From Bretschneidera sinensis (Eukaryota; Streptophyta; Magnoliopsida; Brassicales; Akaniaceae): 64,000 nt of DNA. Both the position numbers and the translations under genes were made by a program. Of this stretch, positions 11,627-22,011 are shown one piece after another; the first letter of the stretch is position 1; each line of letters starts with the position of its first letter. The notes under the pieces are model-generated. The model saw only the letters and a program-made list of their open reading frames with translations. It did no database searches and was not told the DNA's origin. The stretch is taken from NCBI GenBank assembly GCA_023935145.1, contig CM043699.1:108562536-108626535 (forward strand), written 5' to 3'.

Positions 11627-12145
11627 TGTTATATTAATCTTGATACTAATAAACAAATAATCAATGATACAACCAAGATCTTTTCATATTAAACTTGTCA
11701 AGAATTCATATATATATATTGAGAAGATGAGTTAGAAACAAACAGGAATTCATTGCAAGCAAGCCTCCTTGAGTTGATCTTCTAAGACTATAGAGAGAAC
11801 CACCTTTGGTATGGAAACTAATCAACTGAATGTTAAAGGGGAGGGAGAAGAACTGTTTGTTTCAATAAAATTTAACACACGTTAAACACCTTCCCTTGAT
11901 GTCTATTTATTTTCCTATGCCTTAGGGACCATAACCCTAACAGTTACCTCACACATGTGCATTGGGTCTTTGGCCCATTAACAAAGACCCATACCACATC
12001 GGGCTTCTATACATAAGGTGGCCCATACTAAAGAACCTTGATACTTTGGAGACCCATAAAAATTATATCACTTAATTGGGTCCTTTATTAGATAACGGGT
12101 CTACATGTACAATGTTATAACATAAATGAACCCAAAATTCCAACA
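11627..12145 (-). repeat. Copia-1 5' LTR
   Basis: A 519-bp LTR bounded by TG and CA. It matches 6100-6621 with scattered substitutions and a shorter AT tract. Confidence 0.93.
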
Positions 12146-12440
12146 AAAAACATTATCAAATTTCGAAACTTAATCTTCATATTTCGTAATCTCTACCTTG
12201 GTTTTTGTAACCTAAATATTTCTTGTAATATTGAACTCATATTTCATAATATGAATATCATTTTTCGTAACCACAAAAAGTACTATCAAATTACGTAACT
12301 TATCCTTCATATTTCGTAAGAAATATATCATTTTTCTTTAAAAAAAATTGTAACAAATTTCATAACTTAATCTTCATATTTCGTAAACTCTGCCTTAATT
12401 TTCGTAGTCTAAATATTTTTCCTAAGGTTGAACTCATAGT
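12146..12440. repeat. cgtaac minisatellite, part right of Copia-1
   Basis: Continuation of the 5925-6099 minisatellite after the Copia-1 target duplication. It holds about three degenerate units of ttcgtaac/ttcatatttcgtaa phrases. Confidence 0.75.
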
Positions 12441-14037
12441 TAGTAACTTTGCATATATAGAATATTCTTCATTTTGGATAAGTCATATGTCATACCCAAC
12501 TATATTAGGGTTGGAATTAACCACGTACATGCACAACTAATCAATGCGTGCATATAAGATAATTGGGTAACATATCATAAATGGCTCAATGTGATTAATT
12601 AGCTGCTAAAATTATTAAATACATAAGGAAATCCTCTCTCGCACAGATGTGGGACCCACACAAGTGAGCCCCACATCTATGGACCAGTTTTTTCGATGAA
12701 ATTGAGAAATCCTTCCTATATAGAGCAAACGCTATACCAAATTTTGTTCATTGAAAATATATGTAAAAGTGAGGTGATTAAGTACTTTTGTTTATTGCAA
12801 AAGAGTATTATTGGTTCTCAATATACTTTTAGATTAGTGGAGCTATCAACAAGGAGAATAAAAAGATTGTTGTTCATGGCAATTCAAGTGAAAATAACCA
12901 TCGAGTCAAATTTGGCTTTGGGTCATGAATTGCTAAGCTTTCAAGCATTTGAGAAATCATTTGAATTCAGATGGTTGGCCTTTAGAGTTTGATTTTGGTG
13001 CCGCAGATGATTGATCCACGTTAAGTGGTGCATTCATAACCAAATCCTGCTCCATATATCTTCCATGTCACCAAAAACAAATGCTCTTTCCTTTGAACGT
13101 GACCCTCCGAACACTAATTTTTTAGAAGTAACTTATGGAGAACTAAGTTCTACATCAGTAGCACTCGGTCATGGTGGATGAATTGGTGATGGTACATCTT
13201 CATGATGCTGATCGACATTTATAAATGATCTAGGATTTTCTTCTTCTTGAATCAGATTTGTTCACTTCTCCATCAATAAAAATTTGTATATATCATGAGA
13301 GACCCATTTGTTGTTGTAATACTAACTTTATAACCTGTTACACTATTGCAATGTCTTCATGTGCATAGATCTAAAAAACGCATATGCTAAAGGAGTGGTT
13401 TATAGTATACTTTCATATTTTAAAGAGTAATTAATTACGTGTGTAATGTAGACGTTGGATTTTGACCTTCCATATTTCCAAAAAAAACCCGTATGTGAGC
13501 CGTATGATGAGAACCATAGATTTGAGCCCCAAAGAGCACTAGAATGTTAGAACCGAGCTAAAAAAAAGGAAAAAACTGAGACTGAGAGTCCAAAACCGAG
13601 TTGAACTCGATCCAAAAGTGAGAGAACTGAACCAAACCAAACTAAAGACCCAAATCGAACCCAAAAACCCAAACTCATGATCCAATGATGGAAAAATTGG
13701 CTTAAACGACGAGAACAAACCCTAACGACCAGGCTCGATTCTGATTGATCAACTAGGCCCATGGCTGGCCAACACAGGTCGAGTTACTATGCTAGTTTTG
13801 GTTAATTCTTTAATTTTTGCTTATTTGTCCCCATCGATTGTTTTCATCTCCACTTAAATCATCTTTGCTTCGAAATGAAACATAATTTCTAGCTTTTGGA
13901 TGCTCTGAGACCAAGAATCAAATCCTAACCTTCCACCCCAATTTTTAAAATGGCATTTTCTCCAATCATCACTATCAACCTTATCTTAGTCGTTGACACG
14001 ATTTTAGACGGTTTCAATTTTCAATCTCAGTTATTCA
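12441..14037. other. Single-copy-like part of duplicated unit, copy 1
   Basis: Nearly collinear with 24190-25823. It includes a 98-codon open frame (12696-12992) whose counterpart at 24488-24736 is shorter and altered, with no recognisable domain and no splice context. I see no supported gene. Confidence 0.6.
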
Positions 14038-14314
14038 TGCTCTCCCCCTCCAGCCTATAAATAGGCTCCAACATTTCACTCCAATAACAAATGACTTCTA
14101 CAACTCTTATACACTTAGAAGCTCTCTCATTCTCTAGGAACAAAAAAATTCTAGAGGTAGTTTAGTCTTTCGAATTCAATTATCTTTCTTCTCCAAGAAA
14201 GTTCACTGTGTTCTTAAGTAAAAAGTATTTTAGATCTCTTAAGAGTAAGGCTCTACCATTTGAGAAGTGTTCAAAGAATTTTAGTCCTTCCTTGATCTAT
14301 CTTATTACTTCATA
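14038..14314. repeat. 270-bp TATA-containing repeat, copy a
   Basis: Begins near a TATAAATA (about 14055), continues through ctctcattctct and gatctcttaagag phrases, and ends cttattacttc. Related copies lie at 17199-17475 and, missing the TATA end, at 28849-29020. Copies a and b flank the CACTA element. Confidence 0.75.
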
Positions 14315-15245
14315 CACTACAAGAAAAGTAAGTATTTAAGATGGATTTTTTAGCGATGGATTAATTTCCCTCGCAGAAAATATGTATCTGTGAGGATTTA
14401 AAATTCTGTCACATATAGTATTTGCAACAGAATATTCTATCACAATTAAAAAAATTCAAATTCAATTTTTTTGTTTATTTTTTTAATATTATCTACCTGT
14501 GTCTGTGAAGATTGATTTAGTAAAATGGCTTGAGCTGACTCGGTAAAATGACTCAACTAGCTCATGAGTCGAGCTCGAGCTATCATCTAAAGTTGCGAGT
14601 CGATTTCGAGCTTATGCTTCATAACTAGCGCTCAGCTCAAGTAAAAAATTATTTCACTACTCGAGTCCGAACACCCCTCAGCTCGAGCTTGGCTCAGCTC
14701 AAATTCAGCCTTACTCCTTGGTATGAAACTTGAATCCGTTGACATAATATCAAGGATAACACTTCTCATGATTCATCAGACCAACTCATATCTCTCGTAT
14801 TTTCTTGTCAATTGTTTTATAATTAGCGACCTATAATTAAAATTTAAAATTCAATTATATATAAATATGAATACATTATTATATAATAATATACACTACC
14901 ACTATTTATAATATATCATGTAGCATGATTTATAATATCACGAAGTCATTTGCACCATTTCCCCTTAGTCCTCTAACTGCGCGACTTAAATTTGGAGCTA
15001 TATTTTGAAGAAGTAGGCCCGAATTTATTGCGGACCTAGAGAACAATTAGAGATGCTATCGAAATCTAGTCAAAACAAAATAAGCTAGGAACTACAAATT
15101 AAAAAATCAATTACGCATTCACGAACTGTCCACTCCGGACAATCCAATGATTATTTGAACACAAGCACTCTCATTGCAAACATATCAATTGATAAGTGTC
15201 GAGAGCATTTGGGTCGCTAAATAATCATTGGACAGACATTCTAAG

Positions 15246-15711
15246 TAGGGTTGAAATCGAGCCGAGCTTTTATCGAATTATTTGAGCTAGAGCTCGGTCA
15301 AATCTTGGCTCGATCGAGTTCGAGCCTAAAAATTAGGCCCGAATAGCTTATCGAATTATTTGAGCTAGAGCTTTTATCGAGTTCGAGCTTTTATCAAACA
15401 CCTTAAGGTTCGGCTCAAAAGGCTCTTGAACAGTTCGATAAGGTATTATCGAACTCGGATCGAGCCTAGTCGAGCTCGAACAAATATTTATTTAATATTT
15501 TTATTTATTAAACTTATAATTCAAGTTGAAGCTCAAGCTTGAATAGGCAATCCAAAACTCGAGCTAAAGCTTGAGCTCAAATAGGCTCGTTTGTTATCGA
15601 GCTCAAGCTTGAGCCCAATTTTCGAACTCGAGCTTGAGCTTACTCATTTAAGCTCGAGCTGAGCTCGAATACCTTATTATTCATGCTTGATTCGACTCAT
15701 GTCCACCCCTA
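15246..15711. mobile_element. hAT-type MITE rich in gctcgagc, inside the CACTA element
   Basis: Ends are TAGGGTTG and CACCCCTA. Flanks are ATTCTAAG (15238-15245) and ATTATAAG (15712-15719), 7 of 8 bases the same, fitting an 8-bp hAT target duplication. The interior is dense in gagctcgagctt-like inverted phrases. There is no frame. A related fragment seems to lie at about 14530-14720. Confidence 0.78.
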
Positions 15712-15989
15712 ATTATAAGAGATGCAATGCATGATATATATACAAATGAAGAAATAATAAGACATGGAAGTAAATAATAAAAATGCATAAGACAAGTAAA
15801 ACAAATGTCATCTATATTGAAAAATCTATGAAAAATCTGACAGAGCCTCCTATGTTTTTTGGACTTCCCCAAAAAATTTCAAATGCCAAAATAACCTATC
15901 AAATCAAATAAAAACCAATCTAACCAATCCATACATGATTAATTACTACTAAATTAAATACAATCCATACCATACACTAGTATCTTAGA

Positions 15990-16510
15990 ATGATTAAATT
16001 TTTAAACTAACATATTAAAAATTAATTTTTTCATACAAAGTAATTAATTAATTTAAACTAACATAGCAAAATTTAGGTGTTACCTTAAATTTATTAATAT
16101 TTATTCTTACAAAACAATGCTTAAATTTAAATTAACATAGCAAATTTAAACTAACTTAAATTTATAATTACAAATTTAAACTAACTTAAATTTATAATTA
16201 TTTTTTTCCTAACAAATAGTGTTTAAATTTGAACTAACATAGCACAATCTAGGGCTAACCTAATTTTTTTTTAATATCTATACAAAATAATTCTTAAATT
16301 TAAACTAACCTAAGAATCTAAAAGGCTAACCTATTTTTTTTTCTCTATACAACATAATTCTAAAATTTTAACTAACATAATAATCTAGGGCTAATATAAT
16401 TTTTTTTATCTATACAAAATAATATATAAATTTAAACTAAGGCTGACCTAATTTTTAAATTATTTTTTATACAAAATAATAACTAAATTTAAACCAAATT
16501 AGCACATTTT
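15990..16510. repeat. AT-rich tandem array in the CACTA element
   Basis: Six or more degenerate units of about 50 to 65 bp. Each contains aaatttaaactaacata, ctagggctaacctaat, and tatacaaaataatt or a variant. Confidence 0.7.
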
Positions 16511-16767
16511 AACTAAATTTGAATTAACACATAAGTAATAATATAAATATATCAAAGCTTTGAACTAAATATATATATCAAAATTAAAAATAAAAAAAGT
16601 AAAAAGTAAAAGTAACAAAACATAAATAACAAGCTAGAGAGAGACGGAGGGAGGAAACTTACAAAAATGGTAGAAAGAAAGCTTGAAATGGTGGAGATAG
16701 AAAATGGGGAAGAATGAGAAAATATAAAAATTGCATAAATGAAGGTAAAAAATGGAAGGTACAAAAT

Positions 16768-16769
<2 letters not shown>

Positions 16770-16801
<32 letters not shown>

Positions 16802-16802
16802 A
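16770..16802. repeat. (TG)n(AG)n microsatellite
   Basis: A compound dinucleotide run of tgtgtg followed by gagaga. It creates a spurious minus-strand frame rich in Ser-Leu and Thr-His. Confidence 0.85.
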
Positions 16803-17198
16803 TTTTGCAAGGTAAGACAATGGAGGTCGGGCGACGCAACAGTGACCAAGGAAGAAAAGAGGAGAAATGGAGGAAGAAAAGGTTTTGCCCTTGTTTTAGG
16901 TGAGCTTATCACTGAGGGATTTAATGCCCTCGGTGATAATATTTGATCCTCGGTAATACTAATTATATAAATTTAAAATTAACTTATTAACACCAAGGGC
17001 ATAAATTCCCTTGGTGATAATATTTTTTAAATCAAAAATATATAAATTATTTTTAAATATTTCAAAAACTTAATATCAAAGAAAAAATGTTTTTCCATGT
17101 TATTGAGAGATACATATTCTTTGGTGATATCCATCGTTGAAAACTATCATCACTGAGGGTGTCTCTCGATGATAATGATAAAGATTTTTCTTGTAGTA

Positions 17199-17475
17199 GG
17201 TCTCTCCTTCCGGCTTATAAATAGACTCTTACATTTCACTCCAAAGAAATAACTTCTACAACTCTTCTGCATTAAAAAGCTCTTTCATTCTCTGGGTACA
17301 AAAAATTCAAAAGGTTTCTGCTTTTCTCTTTCTTCTCCCATAACATTCATTGTGTTCTTGAGTAAAAAAGTAGTTTAGATCTCTTAAGAGCAAGGTTCTA
17401 GCATTCGAGAAGTGTTCGGCGAATCTCACTCCTTCCCTGGTGTATCTTATTACTTTACAATTCAACAATTTTATT
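17199..17475. repeat. 270-bp TATA-containing repeat, copy b
   Basis: Same order of phrases as 14038-14314 (TATAAATA at about 17218, catttcactcca, cattctctgg, gatctcttaagag, cttattactt), roughly four-fifths the same by eye. It directly follows the CACTA right end. Confidence 0.75.
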
Positions 17476-17921
17476 TTATTATACATTGTTAGTTTAGAAA
17501 TTTTGTCACAAAATTTCTAAACACTTTAATTCCATTGAAGAAAGCATGTGTAAAGGTTATATTATTTAAACCATAAATTAAGTAAATCAAACATCTCTCT
17601 CTCTCTTCATTTTTTTTATTGAGTCTCTCATTCTCTTTGGTTGCTCAAAAAAGTCAAAATTGCCTAACAGAAACAAAGAATTAAACATGCATGCATTAAT
17701 TGGATTGGACGTGAATATACATGCATGCATTAATTGGATTGGACGTACGTATTTAATTTTCATACGAGGAGACTAAATTGCACTTACTATGAAAAAACAC
17801 GTTTTCTTCTTGTTGTTCTAAAAGTTGATGTTGCCATCATTCAGTGAACCTCGTCCATTTTGTCCTTCAATTAATTTAATTTGGTTACCCAATCTGGTTT
17901 GTGAGTATTGTTTAGTTCATT
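17476..17921. other. End of duplicated unit, copy 1
   Basis: Collinear with about 29020-29634, including the shared block ggattggacgt and cacgttttcttctt. A short direct repeat, acatgcatgcattaattgga, occurs at about 17684 and again at about 17718. No gene is seen. Confidence 0.65.
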
Positions 17922-18103
17922 TAATGGGTCCGCCGCTCAATACAATCTCTAAGCTAATTAATGATTTTGTTCGATGTTTAAAATTCTAAGGATAGGTTAT
18001 TAAATTGTGTTTTTTCTTGGATTAAAGAGAATTTTTCATTAACAAACAACAATATAAGCTACCTTAAGGATATTCAGCAGCAGGGGAGGAGGGATAAGCA
18101 ACC

Positions 18104-18270
18104 TGTTGAATTTAAGAGAGAAAGTGAGACAATACAAAGAGGAGAATTGTATTGAATAGTGTGATTTACTTATAAGGGAGCTATCCTATTTATACAAGCC
18201 AATTGAAGAGACAAAGCTATACAAAACCAATGTGGGGCTAAACTAACTAAGCTCATATAATACATTAACA
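18104..18270 (-). repeat. Copia-2 short 3' LTR
   Basis: Bounded by TG and CA in the minus orientation (TGTTAATGTA to TTCAACA). It is preceded by the purine tract TTTGAGGGGGGA. Only this one LTR of its kind is present in the window. Confidence 0.75.
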
Positions 18271-18550
18271 TCCCCCCTCAAACTCAAGGCGTAAGTAGGA
18301 GGTGAACTTGAGTTTGGAAACCAGAGAGTGAAAGCGTCCGGGTGGATGAGCCTTAGTAAAAATGTCAGCTATCTGATCGGCTGAAATGACGGATTGTAGA
18401 CAAACCGTATTCTGGAGAATGTGATCACGGATGAAGTGGCAATCATTCTCGATGTGTTTTGTACACTCGTGGAAGACATCATTGTGAGCGATCCGAATAG
18501 CACTCCTGTTGTCACAGTGTAGGATAGTGGCAGCAGGAGAAGAGATATCT
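18265..18550 (-). pseudogene. Copia RNase H C-terminal fragment
   Basis: Reads CDNRSAIRIAHN, FHECTKHIENDCHFIRD and QIADIFTKA, the conserved end of copia RNase H. Its stop overlaps the first bases of the short LTR, after EFEGGC. The N-terminal half of the domain and the whole RT are missing. Confidence 0.88.
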
Positions 18551-18988
18551 ATGCCATAGCCATTGATTTTCACTAAATGCAGGAAAACATTTTTCATTTT
18601 CAGAATGCAAGGATTTCAAATCAACTATATAGACATTTTGATGTCTATGGCCAACAAATTTGATCTTGTTGCTCTTGATGTCTATAACTAGACAGTGAGA
18701 GGTCTCAAATGTGACTTTGTTGCCTTTGTCACAGAGTTGACTAATACTTAGTAAATTTGTCTTAAGGCCTTGTACTAGTAATACATTATCTAAGGTTGAG
18801 AAATCATTACCGACTTTTTCATGTCCGATGATCTTTATTTTGGTGTTGTCTCGAATGGTGACAAATCCACCATCTCTTAGAGTTAGCTCCTTGAATACAT
18901 TTTTATCACCGGTCATGTGCTTTGAGCATCCACTATCAAGGTACCAACACCTTTCTCCTTGGTGTGGAGACATATCTACATCACACAA
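18550..18988 (-). pseudogene. Copia-2 protease and GAG-pre-integrase start
   Basis: The aspartic protease motif is intact as WYLDSGCSKHMTG near the N-terminus. VLLVQGLKTNLLSISQLCD and the start of the zinc-binding segment (SENQWLWHR) follow. The frame continues out of register into the RNase H fragment, marking the chimeric junction. Upstream gag ends at 19015, in another frame. Confidence 0.88.
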
Positions 18989-19014
18989 GGATATACAATT
19001 GCACTTTTAGGTAC

Positions 19015-20714
19015 CTAAAATTTCTTGGGTCCTTTGGGGTTAGTCCTAGAAAACACAGTTCCTTTTGAAACCCATACTTTCTTAACAGTATATGGTGATC
19101 TAAGAACATGTTGATGATGCACAATCCTAGGATAATAATTATTGATATTTCTAGGATTTCTTACTTGTGCATATCTATAATTCTTGGGATAGGAGTTCCT
19201 AGGATACATATTTCTATGATAAGGAATACGAGTATGCATGTCATTTCCAGAAAATGTATGACGATGATTTCTAGGATACATGCTTGCATTAATATAAGTA
19301 CGCATATTGTTTCTAGGATAACCATGATGGTAATTCCTAGGATGTGCATGTTCAAAGTGCATATTTTGATTATACACATTGTTCCTAGAATGCACATTAT
19401 GGTTATTCCTAGGATGTGTATAAGCATTTCTAGAGTGTGCATACATATAAGCATGTGAATTTCTAGGATGCTTGATTCTTGTATGAACATTTGAATTTCT
19501 AGATCTCCTAGCATTCATTGAGGGAGTGCTTTTAACCTTGCTAGGGGTTTTTGAAGTAGAGGCTTCATTCATACATGAAGCTTTCATGAATAAGCTCTCT
19601 TTTGATTTTTGTTTGCCTAATGGAGAATAACCTAACCCAAATTTTCCTCCATTTAATCTTTGGCAAGAAAGCACTTCATCAAGCTTTTCTTTACCAAGCA
19701 TGAGCCTAGATATAGTATCATTTAATTCTAATATCTTCTTCTTTAAATTCTCATTTTCATCTTTAAGAAAATTTTGAGAAGAATCATAAACCAATGAAGA
19801 TAGTTTATCTTTTTCTTCTTTTAGACCTACCATCTCTTTAGAAAGAGATGACACCGCTTTTTTAAGAATGATGTTCCTAGAATCGAATTTCTTCAGTTCT
19901 TCATACATTTCATCTATGACTTCTATCAATTCTTCACTACTACTAACAATGTTATTTTTTGAAGAGAAAAAATTCGATACCTCATTTTCGTCGTCAATTG
20001 CCATAAGACATAGGTTGGCAATTTCCTCGTATCCAATCTCTTTATTCGAGAAGTCTTCTTCTTCGTCATCACCATCATGATTAACATCTTCAATTTCCAT
20101 AAGAGGTAAGGATGTGGTGAAACCATCAATTTTGTAATCCAAGTAGCTTTCATGCTTCTTGAAGGATTCCACAAGCTCTTCTAAACTTTCACTTGTAGAA
20201 TGCTTTGTCAAAATAATTTTCCATTGATTTGACAAAGATCTAAGAAATTTTCTCACAAGTTCAAGGTTAGAATAAATTTTACCCATGAAAGATAAAGTTT
20301 TGACAAGTATGGTAAAACAAGTTTGCAAATCAAAAATTGATTCATTTTCATTCATTTTAAAATGCTCTAAGTCATGAACAAATTTTTTAAATTTGAAATT
20401 CTTTTTTTTCTCATTTCCTCCATGTATGACCTCCAATAAATCCCAAATTTCTTTTGCGTCTTACATGAGGAAATTTGATTAACTTCGTTTTGATCAAGAG
20501 AACTATAAAACATGTTCATAACTTTAGCATTTAGTTGAATGAATTTACAATCATTTACATCAAAATCATTTTTATTTTCAAGAATGAAATACCAAGCATA
20601 ATAATCATGAGCTTGAATAAAAATCTTTATTTGAGCTTTCCAATGGGTGAAATTTGTTCCATGGAGAAGAAGATGACTAAAAGGATTTCTTCCTTCTAAA
20701 AATATAGTTGTCAT
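19015..20714 (-). pseudogene. Copia-2 gag with PRN-rich tail
   Basis: The N-terminal part (20714 to about 20460) has a gag start with FTHWKAQIKIFIQAHDYYAW. The register then shifts near 20460, and the second frame runs 473 codons from 20436 to 19015. The second frame has the UBN2 gag core (KKFVHDLEHFKMNENESIFD, LRSLSNQWKIILTKH), an acidic segment (DDEEEDF), a coiled-coil-like region around residues 160-250, and a basic tail with about 15 copies of PRN or SRN in a His/Tyr/Asn-rich context. No CX2CX4HX4C zinc knuckle is visible where one is usual. The antisense frames here are shadows. Confidence 0.85.
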
Positions 20715-20756
20715 AGGATCAACTCTAGGATGTTAAGCCTAAAATAAGAGCACCTC

Positions 20757-20768
20757 GCTCTGATACCA
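20757..20768 (-). promoter_or_regulatory. Copia-2 primer binding site (tRNA-Met)
   Basis: TGGTATCAGAGC on the minus strand, two bases after the LTR end (CA at 20772-20771). Confidence 0.9.
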
Positions 20769-21330
20769 ATTGTAGACTGAGGTTTCAACCCAAGAGGGGG
20801 GTGAATTGGTTTTTTAAAACTTTCACCGAATAAATTCAAGTTTATAAAAACATATAAGCAACAAGCAATTAAACAAGTAATGTGTTGTAAATAAAGAGTT
20901 TAAGGACTAGAGAATGCAATCTCAGATTATAGTGGTTCGGTAATATCAGATTTTTTCCGACCCTACGTCAACTCTCTTCAAGGAACCTCCTTGAAGTAAT
21001 CCACTAAGAAACTTAGTCGTACAACTTCACCGGTGTTGTACAAACCTTACAATCCCTTCCTCTTGGAAGCTATCCCCTTCCTCTCGAAAGTAATCCCCTT
21101 CCTTTCGGAAGTAATCCCTTTACAAAAGATGCTGTAAAGTAAATGGTAGAGAGATAGCAAATGAAAGCTTATACAACTCAACAATGTCTCTCTTTCAAAG
21201 TAAAGCTTGAAGAATGGCTCAACAAGATATTTCAAAGCTTTTTGTGTTTCAAATAGTAAATGACTTGATTATATGTGTTCTTCTCTTTTGAATATCTCTA
21301 GCTCTCTATTGAATGCTCAATAGAGTGGGT

Positions 21331-21337
21331 TTATATA
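21331..21337 (-). promoter_or_regulatory. TATA box of the Copia-2 LTR
   Basis: TATATAA on the minus strand, with the palindrome array beginning about 95 bp upstream. It is the best core-promoter candidate in this LTR. Confidence 0.6.
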
Positions 21338-21431
21338 GCCATCAAATAATATGGCCGTTGGGACTTTAATTTCAAAAGATTGTACTTTAAAAGTTCAGAT
21401 TTCATGTCCAACGGTCATATTTTTTGAACTA

Positions 21432-21695
21432 CCAGTCGACTGGGTCAAGATACCAGTCGACTGGATCCTCTTAAAAATTCTTGTTTTTAAAGCTTCTGGA
21501 GTACCAGTCGACTGGGTTATTCTTACCAGTCGACTGAGGACTATCTGTCCAATTTACCAGTCGACTGATATGTTCCATCCAGTCGACTGGGGACTCACTG
21601 TCCATTTTACCAGTCGACTGGTATGTTTTACCTAGTCAACTGGAGGCTTACTGTCCTATATACCAGTCGACTGGTATATGTACCCAGTCGACTGG
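21432..21695. repeat. Palindrome array: ten CCAGTCGACTGG boxes in pairs
   Basis: Boxes start at 21432, 21453, 21504, 21526, 21557, 21579, 21610, 21632, 21663 and 21684. Seven are exact; those at 21526 and 21557 differ at one end base and the one at 21632 is more degenerate. Spacing alternates 21-22 bp within a pair and 53 bp from pair to pair (72 for the first step). Confidence 0.95.
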
Positions 21696-22011
21696 GTTGT
21701 CTTCCAACCCAGTTTTTCTATGTTAAAAATAATTTTTAACTTAAAAACATTTGATCAAAAGGTTATTTTATAAACATTTTGTGTGCGAGCCATTGAACAA
21801 GCTATTACAATGTACAAGTGAGACTTACATTGGTTTTAAAACCTTAGACCTATACTAATTCTTCAGTCTTCACTTGAAAGATTGATTCGGTTTGAGTTCT
21901 TGCACCTTGATCCTTGGTTGAATGCTTTTGTTGCTTACTACACTTAGATTGTACTGTTAGTATAATAACAGTTGTGTTTTGTCATCATTAAAATACAAGT
22001 GAGGGTCAACA

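Larger units (their letters stand above)
6100..12145 (-). mobile_element. Copia-1, nearly full-length Ty1/copia retrotransposon, degenerate
   Basis: LTRs of about 520 bp lie at 6100-6621 (3' LTR) and 11627-12145 (5' LTR), both starting TGTTATATTAA. They are flanked by AAAAA at 6095-6099 and 12146-12150, consistent with a 5-bp target duplication. A tRNA-Met primer binding site abuts the 5' LTR, and a purine-rich tract abuts the 3' LTR. Between them, in minus-strand order, lie gag, zinc knuckle, protease, integrase, reverse transcriptase and a truncated RNase H, the copia order. LTR differences, counted by eye, number a few dozen, so the insertion is not recent. Stops and frameshifts divide the pol frame, so the element is not autonomous. 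Confidence 0.93.
14315..17198. mobile_element. CACTA (En/Spm-type) non-autonomous element
   Basis: Left end CACTACAAGAAAAGT at 14315; right end TTTTTCTTGTAGTA at 17198 is its inverse with one change at the tip. Subterminal repeats typical of CACTA elements are present near the right end: ccctcggtgata at about 16928, cccttggtgata at 17010 and tcactgaggg at 17150. No transposase frame is seen. The 3-bp target duplication expected for CACTA is not evident (ATA left, GGT right). It is 2.88 kb, with a nested hAT-type MITE and an internal tandem array. Confidence 0.82.
5665..17921. repeat. Tandem segmental duplication, copy 1 (interrupted)
   Basis: Recognised by comparison with 17922-29634. The shared pieces, in order, are 5665-5840 (matches 17930-18100), the cgtaac minisatellite 5925-6099 plus 12146-12440 (matches 23520-24180), 12470-14040 (matches 24220-25823) and 17240-17921 (matches 28849-29634). 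The right end TGTTTAGTTCA at about 17910 recurs at about 29623, where copy 2 stops. Copy 1 is interrupted by Copia-1 and a CACTA element. No gene is evident in the unit. Confidence 0.8.
18104..22011 (-). mobile_element. Copia-2, chimeric Ty1/copia element lacking integrase and RT
   Basis: The left LTR (18104-18270, 167 bp) and the right LTR (20771-22011, about 1.24 kb) are unrelated, so this is a join of two elements. From the right on the minus strand: long LTR, tRNA-Met PBS, gag, protease, GAG-pre-integrase up to WLWHR. It then switches at about 18550 directly into an RNase H C-terminal segment that runs into the short LTR. Integrase and RT are absent. No matching target duplication is seen between the outer ends. 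Confidence 0.85.
20771..22011 (-). repeat. Copia-2 long 5' LTR with promoter array
   Basis: Minus-strand ends are TGTTGACCCTCAC and CAGTCTACA. A TATATAA lies at 21337-21331. Upstream of it, at 21432-21695, is an array of ten 12-bp palindromes. Downstream, near 21050-21120, are three degenerate 22- to 23-bp repeats containing ccccttcctctcg. The length of about 1.24 kb fits the longer plant copia LTRs. Confidence 0.85.

Noticed and set aside
12696..12992. 98-codon open frame in duplicated unit copy 1, with a similar frame at 24488-24736
   Set aside because: It is shared because the DNA is duplicated, the two frames differ in length and by unconserved substitutions, and there is no domain or splice context.
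16552..16912. Minus-strand frames of 92-95 codons at the CACTA right end
   Set aside because: Made by translation of the TG/AG microsatellite and AT-rich DNA; they are not a transposase.
19108..19514. Antisense open frames of about 115 codons over the gag tail
   Set aside because: They are shadows of the PRN-rich gag reading; their Met/Ile/His-rich repeats mirror its codons.
21432..21695. Regularly spaced short repeats resembling a CRISPR array
   Set aside because: The spacers are themselves repeated with a 53-bp period, the locus is a plant LTR, and no cas genes exist here.
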